Source of the DNA: Citricoccus sp. K5
Lineage (GTDB): Bacteria > Actinomycetota > Actinomycetes > Actinomycetales > Micrococcaceae
NCBI RefSeq assembly: GCF_902506195.1
Contig: NZ_LR732817.1
Coordinates: 2,881,407 to 2,945,406, forward strand
DNA length: 64,000 nt
Direction of reading: 5' to 3'
Shown: one piece after another, positions 27,527 to 36,521 of the stretch
How the letters are laid out: each line of letters begins with the position of its first letter
How positions within the stretch are numbered: position 1 is the stretch's first letter
Program-made: the position numbers and the translations under genes
The notes under the pieces: model-generated
The model's database searches: none
What the model was told of the DNA's origin: nothing
What the model saw: the letters and a program-made list of their open reading frames with translations, nothing else

Positions 27527-28890
27527 CAGGAACCAGCCTTCCCACGGCGGCGGAGAATCTCGTCCCGGCGGCGTTCCTCGTCGGCCAGGACGGCCTGGCC
27601 GCGGCGCAGGACGGATTCGACTTCAGCGGAGGGGACCACGATCACGCCGTCGGAGTCGGCGACCACGTAGTCACCGGGCTGGCACACGACTCCACCGATG
27701 GACACGGGTACCTCGGTTCGGCCGGGGCCGTCCTTGTAGGGGCCGGCGGGTGAAATTCCGGCAGCCCAGACCGGGAAGCCGATCTCCGCCAGCTCCCGGG
27801 CGTCGCGGACTGCGCCGTCCGTGATGAAGGCACGGATTCCTTTCGAGACCGCGCGCTCGGCGATGAGCTCGCCCATCAAAGCTCGTTCGGCGTGGCCGCC
27901 GGCGGCCACCACGAGGATGTCCCCCGCCCGGGCTGCGTCCAGCGCGCGGTGCACGGCCGCGTTGTCCCCCGGCCGGGTCCAGACGGTCAATGCCCGTCCG
28001 GCCACGGCTGGCGCCTCCCAGACGGGCTTGATCCGGGAGGTCATCAGGCCCAGCCGGTCGCCGGCGTCGCCCAGGGCCGCGGTGGGAATGGCCGCGAGCC
28101 GTTCCACCAGGTCCCCGTCTGAGGTACGGGCGGCGCGCAGGTGGTATTCGCGGGCACCGCTGGTCACCGGCCAATCGGACGCTGGCCCGTCCAGCCCCGT
28201 GAGGCTGTCCGCGAGTTCTCGGCCCCGGCGGGCGGCGTGGAGCATGGTCCCCGATCGTAGACGGTCACGACCGGCGTCACCGTCAGCCAGGGCCACGGCG
28301 ATCTGTTCGCCCATCCAGTCAGACTCGCCGGCGCGGTCCGCCGCGTCCATCGACTCGCTGACCAACGCGCCCAGGCCTTTCATGAAGACGCTGCGCAACA
28401 GTTTCCGGCTGGAGGCCGCACCGAGGTCCGTCCCCACCGTCTCCGGATTGCCGCCCAGCTCCACCAGTCGCCGGCGGGCCTCCTCGGCGGCCGGGCCGGC
28501 CAGCAGCACCTGGACCCGTTCCCCGAACCGCCGCACCGAGCCGATGACCGCCCCGTCGACGACCTCCGCGCCAGGCTCTCCGGTCCCGGACAGGGCGTCC
28601 CGCACCTGCTCCTTGAGCCGGGGGGAACCGGAGTTCAGGTCGATGTACACGGCGTCCCGTCCCAGGTGCGGCGCCGCCTCCTGCGCCGCGGCGACCGCGT
28701 GCGCCGCCGTCGTCAGACTCAGCACCACTTCCGCCCCGTCGACGGCCTGGGCAATCGACGGTCGGCGGTGCACCGAGGGGTTCACCGCCACCTCCGCCGG
28801 GTCATACCCCGAGACCTCGTGACCCGTGCGGGCGAACCCCTCGGCGAAGGTCCTCCCCGCCTCACCCAAACCCAACACCGCTACTCGCAC
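27526..28890 (-). CDS. Fusion of 3-hydroxyacid-dehydrogenase-like and RraA/HMG-aldolase-like domains
   Basis: This 454-residue protein combines two enzymes. The N-terminal part has an NAD(P) site (VAVLGLGEAGRTFAEG) and the layout of 6-phosphogluconate/3-hydroxyisobutyrate-type dehydrogenases with a DUF1932-like helical region (about 190-250). The C-terminal part (about 275-450) is RraA-like. It has LGDAGDRLG, ILVVAAGGHAERALMGEL and FITDGAVRDARELAEIGFPVWA, which in aldolases bind the divalent metal and the carboxylate. I chose a GTG start at 28890 because GGAGATGTCATC precedes it; an upstream ATG at 28917 lacks a site. Possible role: oxidation of a hydroxyacid and retro-aldol cleavage, as in 4-carboxy-4-hydroxy-2-oxoadipate-type pathways (inference). 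Confidence 0.85.
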   Translation of the reverse strand: MRVAVLGLGEAGRTFAEGFARTGHEVSGYDPAEVAVNPSVHRRPSIAQAVDGAEVVLSLTTAAHAVAAAQEAAPHLGRDAVYIDLNSGSPRLKEQVRDALSGTGEPGAEVVDGAVIGSVRRFGERVQVLLAGPAAEEARRRLVELGGNPETVGTDLGAASSRKLLRSVFMKGLGALVSESMDAADRAGESDWMGEQIAVALADGDAGRDRLRSGTMLHAARRGRELADSLTGLDGPASDWPVTSGAREYHLRAARTSDGDLVERLAAIPTAALGDAGDRLGLMTSRIKPVWEAPAVAGRALTVWTRPGDNAAVHRALDAARAGDILVVAAGGHAERALMGELIAERAVSKGIRAFITDGAVRDARELAEIGFPVWAAGISPAGPYKDGPGRTEVPVSIGGVVCQPGDYVVADSDGVIVVPSAEVESVLRRGQAVLADEERRRDEILRRRGKAGS

Positions 28891-29068
28891 GATGACATCT
28901 CCTATCGTTAGTGGCATATTTACTCTCACTCTGCGAGAGTCCTTGTGCATCTTAGTGTTACATATCACTGTGATGTCAAGCACGAATCATTGAATGAGAG
29001 TTGGAGGCCATGGGCGAGATTTCTTGCCACAATGGGAGGCCAGAGGTCCGTACGGTGAGGAGCAGGGC

Positions 29069-29815
29069 ATGGCGGAGAGCAACAACCGGGGGCGCACGGT
29101 AGAACGGTCGCTGGACATCGTGGACTACGTCAGCACGGTGCGCAGCCCGGTGAAGCTGAGTCAGATCGCCCGGCAGACCGGCCTGCACCTGGCCACCACC
29201 CAGCGGCTGGCCGCCACTCTGGTGCACCGCGGCTACCTCCGGGTGCAGGACGCCGGGTACACCGTGGGCCCCTCCGTGCTCTCGCTGGCGCGGGCCTTCA
29301 CGCTCCAGGATCGCCTCAGCGTGGTCTCCTTCCCGGTCCTCCAGGGCCTCACCGACGCCACGGGGCTCACCTCCTCGCTCTACGTGCGCACCGGGGACAC
29401 CCGGGTGCTGACCTGCCGGGTGGATGCGCCCCACCCGATGAGGTACCAGCTCCCGATCGGCCAGCGCCTCGAACTCACCCGCGGCGGAGGCAAGGTGCTG
29501 CTCGCCTATCAGTCCGCCGAGGACGGCCAGGCAGTGGAGGATGAGGCCGAGACGACACTCGCGGACGGTCGGATCCAGACCTCCGAGGACCTGGCCGGCG
29601 AACTGGCCACCGTCAGGTCACTGGGATACCACTTGAGCATCTCCGAGCGGCACCACGGGACCGTGAGCCTCACGGCTCCCATTTGGTCCCCGGACGGGGT
29701 CCTGTGCGGCGTCGTCAACATCGTGGCCCATGACGACACGCTCACCGGAGACCAGGTCATGGAGCTACGGCCCCACCTGATGTCAGCGGCCCGCAACATC
29801 GGCGAACAGATGTAG
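29069..29815 (+). CDS. IclR-family transcriptional regulator
   Basis: This 248-residue protein has an N-terminal winged helix (about 8-60: VERSLDIVDYVSTVRSPVKLSQIARQ and a recognition helix) and a C-terminal effector domain (about 80-245). I chose the ATG at 29069 after GGAGCAGGGC. It is divergent from the dehydrogenase-RraA/TRAP genes and is their likely regulator. The gap (28891-29068) contains a TATCACTGTGATG inverted repeat around 28964-28975 that could be its site. Confidence 0.9.
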   Translation: MAESNNRGRTVERSLDIVDYVSTVRSPVKLSQIARQTGLHLATTQRLAATLVHRGYLRVQDAGYTVGPSVLSLARAFTLQDRLSVVSFPVLQGLTDATGLTSSLYVRTGDTRVLTCRVDAPHPMRYQLPIGQRLELTRGGGKVLLAYQSAEDGQAVEDEAETTLADGRIQTSEDLAGELATVRSLGYHLSISERHHGTVSLTAPIWSPDGVLCGVVNIVAHDDTLTGDQVMELRPHLMSAARNIGEQM

Positions 29816-30115
29816 CCCTGACGGCTCCTGCCCCGGGTCAATCGCCTCGCAGCCCGAGCAGGGCACCCTGGACCCATGACACGGCACCCGCGGCACGGTG
29901 GCTGCGGGCTGGCGCACCTGGCTGTAATTACTGATCGGCGGGGCCGCGGCGCCGGGACTGATCGGCCTCGCCGCGGTCCACCTGGTCCTCAGCGCCGCCC
30001 CCAGCGCGGTCACGCTGTTCCTGATGGGCCCGTCAGTACTGGCCGGTCATCCCAGCCGGGAGGTGCCGAGTGTTGGAGGCTGGGAGCTGGCACCTGGGCA
30101 TCACGCCCCTATGAA
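29816..30115. other. Intergenic region, possible decayed membrane-protein fragment
   Basis: This gap lies between convergent IclR and ROK genes. From about 29935 to 30060 the plus strand is open in a hydrophobic frame (GLIGLAAVHLVLSAAPSAV) that has no start and stops mattering after 60 codons. It looks like the remains of a membrane protein but has no recognisable family. Arms AGGTGCC (30061-30067) and GGCACCT (30089-30095) form a weak hairpin. Confidence 0.35.
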
Positions 30116-31333
30116 TCAGCCGGCGGCCGGTGCCGTGAGCCCGTTGACCATGGCGTCGATCCGCTGCGGGGACATGGCGTGGTGGATGGCCAGCATGCTG
30201 GCGCCGAGGACGCCGGCGTCCAGCCCGGAGCCCGACTGGACGATCTGCAGGTGCTGCGTGGCCAGCGGGACGGTCCGGGAGTACACCGCCTCGCGGATGC
30301 CCGCGATGAAGTGCTCGCCGGTCAGGGTCATGGAGCCGCCGACCACGATCACGGACGGATTGATGAGGCTGATGCAGGCGGACAGGACCTCGCCGACGTC
30401 CCGCCCCGCCTGCCGGACCGCATGGACCGCCTCGGTGTGACCGGTTTGAACCAGACGCACCACGTCCTCGCCCGTATGGGCGTCCAGACCCTGCGCGCGC
30501 AGTTGTGTGGCCACCGCCGGGCCGGAGGCCACGGCTTCCAGGCAGTCCAGGTTGCCGCAGTGACAGGGAACACCGCCGCCACGGTGCACGCGGATGTGGC
30601 CGATGTCCCCGGCCACGCCGTCCGCACCTCGCTGGAGCCGGCCGCTGGCGACGATGCCGGCGCCGATGCCCGTGGCCACCTTCACGAACATCAGGTCGTC
30701 CACCTGCGGCCAGGCGACGTTGCGCTCGCCGAGGGCCATGATGTTGACGTCATTGTCCACCAGGACCGGCACGTGGAAGTGGTCCTGCAGGAATCCGGGG
30801 ACATCGAAACCGTTCCAGCCGGGCATGATCGGTGGATTGATGGGCCGGCCGGTGCGGTGTTCCACGGGGCCGGGGACGCCGACGCCGATCGCCAGCAGGT
30901 CGCCCGTGGTGCGCTCCGACTCCCCGAGGAGTCCGGTGGCGAGTTCGACAACGGCCTGCAGCACTACTTCAGGGCCTTGCGCCACCGCGATGGTGCGGGT
31001 GGTCTCCCGGAGGCGGTGGCCGGCGAGGTCCGTCACGGCCAGCCGCAGGTGGGACGCGCCGATGTCCACGCCGAGAACCACCTTGCTGCCTGCCTGCAGG
31101 GCGATGCGTGAGGACGGGCGGCCGCCGGTGGGGACCGCCTCGTCGACGTAGCCGACCAGGCCCAGCTCCATCAGCGCCTCGATGCGGAGGGTCACCGTGG
31201 ACCGGGACAGTCCCATGCGCTCCGCCAGCTCGGTCCTCGTGCGGGGGTGTCCGTCCCGCAGGATCTGGAACAATTCGCTGGCGCCCGATCCGCCCGATCC
31301 GTCCAGCCCATCGAACCTGCTTATGTCGTTCAT
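30116..31333 (-). CDS. ROK-family transcriptional regulator
   Basis: This 405-residue protein has an N-terminal helix-turn-helix (about 30-60: RTELAERMGLSRSTVTLRIE) and a ROK sugar-kinase-like domain. It shows LGVDIGASHLRLAVTDLAG near 95, the zinc-binding CHCGNLDCLEA near 255 and VVGGSMTLTGEHF near 345. Such NagC/XylR-type repressors bind a sugar or sugar phosphate. It lies 63 bases after the sugar permease gene in the same direction. It is probably part of that operon and controls it. Confidence 0.9.
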   Translation of the reverse strand: MNDISRFDGLDGSGGSGASELFQILRDGHPRTRTELAERMGLSRSTVTLRIEALMELGLVGYVDEAVPTGGRPSSRIALQAGSKVVLGVDIGASHLRLAVTDLAGHRLRETTRTIAVAQGPEVVLQAVVELATGLLGESERTTGDLLAIGVGVPGPVEHRTGRPINPPIMPGWNGFDVPGFLQDHFHVPVLVDNDVNIMALGERNVAWPQVDDLMFVKVATGIGAGIVASGRLQRGADGVAGDIGHIRVHRGGGVPCHCGNLDCLEAVASGPAVATQLRAQGLDAHTGEDVVRLVQTGHTEAVHAVRQAGRDVGEVLSACISLINPSVIVVGGSMTLTGEHFIAGIREAVYSRTVPLATQHLQIVQSGSGLDAGVLGASMLAIHHAMSPQRIDAMVNGLTAPAAG

Positions 31334-31396
31334 CGACTCATTACAGCATACGTCTCGACGCAACGATTCACTGGTCCTCCCTTCGCGCGGATCACC

Positions 31397-32467
31397 CTAG
31401 ACCTTGAGCGGCTTGGCCGTGGCCCGGCGCTCATTGCGGGCGGCGAAGCGTTGCTGCAGGAGGACGGCCACCACGATGATGAGGCCCTTCGCCAGCGCCT
31501 GGACGGACGTATCCATGTTGTTCTGCGTGAACACGTTGGTCAGGGTGCTGAAGATCAGCACGCCGAGCACGGTGCCCATGATGGTGCCGCGACCGCCGAT
31601 GAGCAGGGTGCCGCCCACCACCACGGCGGCGATCGCGTCCAGCTCGTAGAGCAGGCCGTGTGTGGAGGTGCCGGCCGTCGTGCGGCCCATCATCATGAGC
31701 CCGGCAATGCCGGCCGCGAGCCCGGCCAGGACATAGAGGTAGACGAGGTGGCGCTTGACCTTGACGCCGGCCAGGCGTGATGCCTCGAGATTGCCGCCGA
31801 TCGCGACGGTGCGGCGGCCGAACGTGGTGCGGTTGAGCAGGAACCAACCGGCCGCGGCCACGAGGGCGAAGATCCAGACCAGCACGGGGACGCCCAGGAA
31901 ATCGGCGCGCATGAAGTCCAGGAAGTCCCCGTTGTTCACGATCAGCGTCCTGCGCCCGGAGATGAGCTCGGCGAGTCCACGCGCGGCCACCAGCATGGCG
32001 AGGGTGGCGATGAAGGCCACCACGTTTCCGTAGGCGATGATCACGCCGTTCACGAGTCCGGCAATCCCGCCCACGAGGAGCGCCACGAGCACCATCACCA
32101 GCCACGTGGACTGCGTGGCGGCCAGCTGGACGCTGGCCAGGCTGGCCACCACCGTGGTCAGGCCCATGACCGAGCCGACGGAGAGGTCGATGCCGCCGGC
32201 CGTGATCACGAAGGTGATGCCGATGCTGATCACGCCGATGATCGAGGCATGGCGCAGGATGGTGAGGATGTTCTCGACCGCCAGGAACCTCTCTCCGCTG
32301 GTGATGAGGCCGATGGCGACGAGCGCGGCCAGGGCGATGACCAGCCCCAGGCTGCGGGCACCGGAGCCGTGGAGGAGGTTCCGTCCGGGGGTCCTGCTGC
32401 CGGGGGCGCCGTGACTGGAGGCCGGGGCCGGACGCCGATCGGCCACGGGTGTCTTCTGCTCGCTCAC
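31397..32467 (-). CDS. Sugar ABC transporter permease (RbsC type)
   Basis: This 356-residue membrane protein of the ribose/xylose/galactose-type permease family has a hydrophilic start of about 35 residues and eight or more membrane segments. The family stretches are ITAGGIDLSVGSVMGL near 88, GFIAT-like VVAFIATLAMLVAARG near 150, and GGNLEASRLAGVKVKRHL near 225. Its ATG overlaps the ATPase stop by four bases. Confidence 0.93.
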   Translation of the reverse strand: MSEQKTPVADRRPAPASSHGAPGSRTPGRNLLHGSGARSLGLVIALAALVAIGLITSGERFLAVENILTILRHASIIGVISIGITFVITAGGIDLSVGSVMGLTTVVASLASVQLAATQSTWLVMVLVALLVGGIAGLVNGVIIAYGNVVAFIATLAMLVAARGLAELISGRRTLIVNNGDFLDFMRADFLGVPVLVWIFALVAAAGWFLLNRTTFGRRTVAIGGNLEASRLAGVKVKRHLVYLYVLAGLAAGIAGLMMMGRTTAGTSTHGLLYELDAIAAVVVGGTLLIGGRGTIMGTVLGVLIFSTLTNVFTQNNMDTSVQALAKGLIIVVAVLLQQRFAARNERRATAKPLKV

Positions 32468-33984
32468 GCGGCACTTCCCTTCATGACGAGGTCGAGCACT
32501 CCGTGCTCGTCGATTTCGTTGGCGTCGGACTCCGCGAGGACGCGACCGTCGTCGATGACGAGCACGCGGTCGGCCAGACCGAGGACTTCCTCGATCTCAC
32601 TGGAGATGACGATGATGGCGGTGCCGGCTGCGGCGAGCCGCCGGATGAGCGTATAGATCTCCGCACGGGCGCCCACGTCCACGCCACGGGTCGGCTCATC
32701 CAGCAGGAGCACCGGGGTTCCGTGCACCAGCCACCGGGCCAGGAGGATCTTCTGCTGGTTGCCGCCGGAGAGCGTCCGTGCCGGGCGGTCGGGATCGGCT
32801 GGGCGCAGCTCCAGGGCGTCGATCTGCTCCCGCGCCGCCTGGCGTTCGGCCGACTCGTCGAGCAGGCCCGCCCGTGCGAAGCGTCCGAAGGTGGAGAGGG
32901 TCACGTTCCGGTAGAGCGGCTCGTCCAGGATGAGCCCCTGGCTCTTGCGCTCCTCGGGGGACAGGCCGATGCCGGCGTCCACGGCCGCGCTGACCGAGCC
33001 GGGCGTGAGCCTCCGGCCGTTCACGCTGACGCGTCCGGCGGTCGCCTTCCGGGCGCCGTAGATGGTCTCGATGATCTCCGAGCGCTGTGAGCCGACCAGT
33101 CCGGCGAGTCCGAGGATCTCGCCGGCGCGGACCATGAAGCTGACCGGCTCGAAGTGACCCTGCAGCTCCAGGCCGTCCACCTCGAGCGCCACGGGGGCAT
33201 CGGCCGCGACGGGCTTCCGCGGCGGGAACACGTTCGCGACCTCGCGGCCGGTCATGAGCCTGATCAGCTCCGCCTTCGGGGTCTCGGTGACATGGAGGCC
33301 GTTCGCGGTGCTGCGGCCGTCCTTGATGACGGAGATGCGGTCCCCGATCTGGCGGATCTCCTCCAGGCGGTGCGAGATGTAGACGACGGCGATGCCTTGG
33401 GCCGTGAGCTCGCGGATCACCCGGAACAGGTTCTGGACCTCGCCGGAGTCCAGGATGGCACTGGGCTCATCCATGATGATCAGCTTGGTGTCCCGCGAGA
33501 GCGCGCGGGCCATGCTGACGATCTGCTGGTTCGCGGCGGAGAGCGAGCCGACCTCCCGCGACGGGGAGAGGCCGCCATGGCCCAGCCGCTGCAGGAGGGA
33601 CCGCGCGGCCGCGTTGGTCCTCTTCACGTGCAACACGCCCCCGGTCGACCGCTCGTGGCCCAGGAAGATGTTCTCCGCGATGGTCAGCCCGCCGACCACG
33701 TCGAGCTCCTGGTACATCGTGGCGATGCCGAGGTCCAGCGCTGTGGCGGGGCTCTCGAGCTCGACGGCACGGCCCTCCCAGAGGATCTCGCCCTCATCCG
33801 GTCGATGTACGCCGGAGAGCGTCTTGATGAGGGTGGACTTGCCGGCCCCGTTCTGGCCCATGACGCAGTGGACCTCTCCGGCACGCACGTCGAGGTCGAC
33901 TCCCTTGAGCGCCTGGACGGCGGCGAAGCGCTTGGAGAGTCCGCGCACCTCCAGCAGCGGCGACGCCTGATCATGTTCCGACAT
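32464..33984 (-). CDS. Sugar ABC transporter ATP-binding protein (RbsA/MglA type)
   Basis: This 506-residue protein has two fused ATPase domains. The first has Walker A GQNGAGKSTLIKTL near 40, signature LSAANQQIVSMARAL and Walker B LIIMDEP. The second has a degenerate Walker A (GLAGLVGSQRSEI) and signature LSGGNQQKILLARWL. Only one functional ATP site is expected, as is normal for this family. It is the first gene of the minus-strand unit and is divergent from the cognate binding protein. Confidence 0.94.
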   Translation of the reverse strand: MSEHDQASPLLEVRGLSKRFAAVQALKGVDLDVRAGEVHCVMGQNGAGKSTLIKTLSGVHRPDEGEILWEGRAVELESPATALDLGIATMYQELDVVGGLTIAENIFLGHERSTGGVLHVKRTNAAARSLLQRLGHGGLSPSREVGSLSAANQQIVSMARALSRDTKLIIMDEPSAILDSGEVQNLFRVIRELTAQGIAVVYISHRLEEIRQIGDRISVIKDGRSTANGLHVTETPKAELIRLMTGREVANVFPPRKPVAADAPVALEVDGLELQGHFEPVSFMVRAGEILGLAGLVGSQRSEIIETIYGARKATAGRVSVNGRRLTPGSVSAAVDAGIGLSPEERKSQGLILDEPLYRNVTLSTFGRFARAGLLDESAERQAAREQIDALELRPADPDRPARTLSGGNQQKILLARWLVHGTPVLLLDEPTRGVDVGARAEIYTLIRRLAAAGTAIIVISSEIEEVLGLADRVLVIDDGRVLAESDANEIDEHGVLDLVMKGSAA

Positions 33985-34052
33985 GTGACGAAGCTAACAC
34001 ATTACGTCGATCATCGGTACAAGGGCGTCGATTTCTCCCATGGTTCTGTTAT

Positions 34053-34068
34053 TGTGACTCACATCACG
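34053..34068. promoter_or_regulatory. CRP/GlxR-like site in the divergent sugar-transport control region
   Basis: TGTGACTCACATCACG matches TGTGA-N6-TCACA with one mismatch. It is centred about 76 bases before the binding-protein ATG and 77 bases before the ATPase ATG. Carbon-catabolite control of both directions is plausible. Confidence 0.5.
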
Positions 34069-34135
34069 TCGATGAGCCGTCTCTTGGAAGCAGGCTCCCC
34101 CGACGCACACGCACCCACTCATCGAGGAGAGAGAC

Positions 34136-35179
34136 ATGCTCGCAGTTCGTATCGGACGGTCAATGCTCGTCACCACCGGCGCCATATTGGCGGTCGGTGC
34201 ACTCGTCACCGGCTGCTCATCCGGATCAGCCGGTGACAGCACCCAGCCCACCAATGCCTCGGTGGAGGGCAACACCGAGGAGGGCGAGACCGTGGTCGTA
34301 GGCTTCTCGGGCCCCGCGGCGGACCACGGCTGGCTCGGAGCCATCAACGCCGCCGCCACCGCCGAGGCCGAGCAGTACGGTGACATCGATTTCCGCGTGG
34401 CCGAGGGCACCAACGACGCCAACCTGCAGATCAGCCAGGTCGAGCAGTTCATCAACGACGGCGTGGATGCCATCGTCCTGCTCCCCACCGACGGTGCCGC
34501 CCTCACGGCCGTCGCCACCAAGGCCATGGAGGCCGGGATCCCCGTGGTCAACGTGGACCGCGAGTTCTCCAGCCCGGCAGCGGCCCGCACGACGATCCTC
34601 GGAGACAACTACGGCATGGGCCAGAGCGCCGGCAACTACATCTGCGAGCAGATGAGTGACACACCGGATGCCGTCGTCGCGGAGGTCGCCGGTATCGACT
34701 CCCTGCCGCTGACCCAGGACCGCAGCCAGGGCTTCGCCGACGCCCTGGAGTCCTGCGGCCTCGACGTGGACAACCGAGTCGCCGCCGACTTCACGGTCCA
34801 GGGAGGCGAGGCCGCCACGTCCCAGCTGCTAGCGGCCGCCCCGGAGATCGATGCCCTCTGGAACCATGACGATGACCAGGGCATCGGCGTGCTGTCCGCC
34901 ATCGACAATGCCGGCCGTGACGAGTTCATCATGGTCGGCGGCGGCGGTTCCGCCAATGCCATGCGGGAGATCCAGTCCGGTGAAAGCGTCCTCCAGGCCA
35001 CGGTGATCTACCCGTCCACCCAGGCCGCCGACGGCGTCCGGCTGGCGCGACTGATCGCCCAGGACAAGGCCATGAGCGACCTGGTGGAGGTCGAGGTCCC
35101 CAAGCGGATCGTCCTGAACGCCCCGGTGGTCACCAGCGAGAACGTCGAGGAGTACCTCCCCACCGCGTTCGAGTCCTAG
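34136..35179 (+). CDS. Sugar ABC transporter substrate-binding lipoprotein
   Basis: This 347-residue lipoprotein has a lipobox at Cys27 (ALVTGC), a Ser/Gly linker and a periplasmic-binding-protein type 1 (ribose-type) fold. It shows VVGFSGPAADHGWLGAI near 53, VEQFINDGVDAIVLLPTD near 102, VVNVDREF near 138 and the inter-domain segment ALWNHDDDQGIGVLSAI near 240. GAGGAGAGAGAC precedes the ATG. It is divergent from its ATPase and permease and followed by a dehydrogenase and an isomerase that presumably act on its ligand. Confidence 0.94.
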   Translation: MLAVRIGRSMLVTTGAILAVGALVTGCSSGSAGDSTQPTNASVEGNTEEGETVVVGFSGPAADHGWLGAINAAATAEAEQYGDIDFRVAEGTNDANLQISQVEQFINDGVDAIVLLPTDGAALTAVATKAMEAGIPVVNVDREFSSPAAARTTILGDNYGMGQSAGNYICEQMSDTPDAVVAEVAGIDSLPLTQDRSQGFADALESCGLDVDNRVAADFTVQGGEAATSQLLAAAPEIDALWNHDDDQGIGVLSAIDNAGRDEFIMVGGGGSANAMREIQSGESVLQATVIYPSTQAADGVRLARLIAQDKAMSDLVEVEVPKRIVLNAPVVTSENVEEYLPTAFES

Positions 35180-35189
35180 AGCCATCCGT

Positions 35190-35230
35190 TGCGGGGCGTG
35201 GCGTTCCCCGGTGGAACACCCCGCCCCGCA
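35190..35230 (+). promoter_or_regulatory. Intercistronic hairpin after the binding-protein gene
   Basis: Arms TGCGGGGCGTGGCGTTCC (35190-35207) and GGAACACCCCGCCCCGCA (35213-35230) pair at 16 of 18 positions around a five-base loop. No T-run follows. It starts 11 bases after the stop codon. Such structures typically protect a highly expressed binding-protein message or reduce read-through to the genes behind it. Confidence 0.7.
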
Positions 35231-35302
35231 TGCGGCCATCAACGAGCCGTCATCCATCCGTCATCCATCTCCCATCGAGCCGATGCCCCCGCAGGAGAAA
35301 CC

Positions 35303-36451
35303 ATGCCCCATCCCGCACCGCCCCTGAGGATCGCCCTGATCGGGCACGGCTTCATGGGAGCCGCCCATTCGCAGGGGTGGCGGGTGGCGCCCCGGTTCTT
35401 CGATCTGTCCGCCCGTCCGGAGATGACGTTGCTGGTGGGCCGCCACGCCGCCGGCGTCGAGGCCGCTGCCGCCCGGTGGGGGTGGGCGGAGACCTCCACG
35501 GATTGGCGGTCGGCCGTCAAGCGGGAGGACATCGACGTGGTGGACATCGTGACCCCCGGCGGCTCCCACGCCGAGATAGCCATCGCCGCCCTGGAAGCCG
35601 GCAAGCACGTGTTGTGCGAGAAGCCACTCGCGAACACCCTTGAGGAGGCCGCGGCGATGGCCGAGGCCGCGGAGCAGACCGGGGCGAACGTCTTCGCCAT
35701 GGTCGGATTCACCTACCGCCGGGTGCCGGCCGCGGCCTTCGCCCGTGACCTCGTCCGCTCGGGTGCGATCGGCGAGGTCCGCCAGGTCCGTGCCGCCTAC
35801 CTGCAGGACTGGTTGTACGACGCCGACGCGCCCCTGACGTGGCGGCTCCAGAAGGAGCATGCCGGCTCCGGCGCGCTTGGTGACCTGGGTGCCCATGCCG
35901 TCGACCTGTCTCAGTTCATCACGGGGCAGAAGGTGGCCGGCGTGAGCGGCATCCTGAACACGTTCGTCGGGGAACGGCCACTCCCGGACTCGGCGTCAGA
36001 GCGCGGCCGGGTGTCCGTGGACGACGCCGCGCTGTTCACCGCGCGATTCGACGGCGGCGCCATCGGCTCCTTCGAGGCCACCCGCATGGCCACCGGACGC
36101 AAGAACTCCCTGCGCATCGAGGTCTCCGGGTCCCTCGGCGCGATCGCGTTCGACCTGGAGAACTACAACTCGTTGGGCTTCTACGACGCGACCGCCCCGG
36201 GCACCCGCCAGGGCTTCACCGACATCATGGTCACCGAGCCCGAGCACCCCTACATGTCCGCTTGGTGGCCCACCGGCCACGCGCTCGGCTACGAGCACGG
36301 CTTCGTGCACCAGGCCCGGGACTTCACCGAGGCCATCACCGAAGGCCGGCAGCCCGAGCCCTCCTTCGCCGATGGATACCAGGTGCAGCGCGTCCTGGAC
36401 GGCGTCCAGCGCAGCGCGGAGCACGGCAGCGCCTGGACCGCGACCGGCTAG
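35303..36451 (+). CDS. Gfo/Idh/MocA-family oxidoreductase
   Basis: This 382-residue NAD(P)-dependent dehydrogenase has the Rossmann start [18 protein letters not shown] and the conserved [11 protein letters not shown] segment (Lys in CEKP, near residue 113). The C-terminal half carries [19 protein letters not shown] with the catalytic Asp/His pair. I chose the ATG at 35303, after GCAGGAGAAACC. It probably oxidises or epimerises a sugar or inositol derivative imported by the adjacent ABC system, with the TIM-barrel isomerase as next step. Confidence 0.92.
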   Translation: MPHPAPPLRIALIGHGFMGAAHSQGWRVAPRFFDLSARPEMTLLVGRHAAGVEAAAARWGWAETSTDWRSAVKREDIDVVDIVTPGGSHAEIAIAALEAGKHVLCEKPLANTLEEAAAMAEAAEQTGANVFAMVGFTYRRVPAAAFARDLVRSGAIGEVRQVRAAYLQDWLYDADAPLTWRLQKEHAGSGALGDLGAHAVDLSQFITGQKVAGVSGILNTFVGERPLPDSASERGRVSVDDAALFTARFDGGAIGSFEATRMATGRKNSLRIEVSGSLGAIAFDLENYNSLGFYDATAPGTRQGFTDIMVTEPEHPYMSAWWPTGHALGYEHGFVHQARDFTEAITEGRQPEPSFADGYQVQRVLDGVQRSAEHGSAWTATG

Positions 36452-36521
36452 CAGCGGCGCCGCAGCACCGAGCCGCACCGCAGAACCCCACCGCAGAACA
36501 CCGCACCGAAGGAGCAACCGG

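Noticed and set aside
25908-27545. Minus-strand open frame of 545 codons over the TRAP genes
   Set aside because: The translation is Arg/Gly/His-rich without any recognisable fold. The other frame gives a clean membrane transporter.
30061-30095. Hairpin AGGTGCC/GGCACCT as terminator of the ROK gene
   Set aside because: The stem is short, the loop is over 20 bases and no T-run follows on either side.
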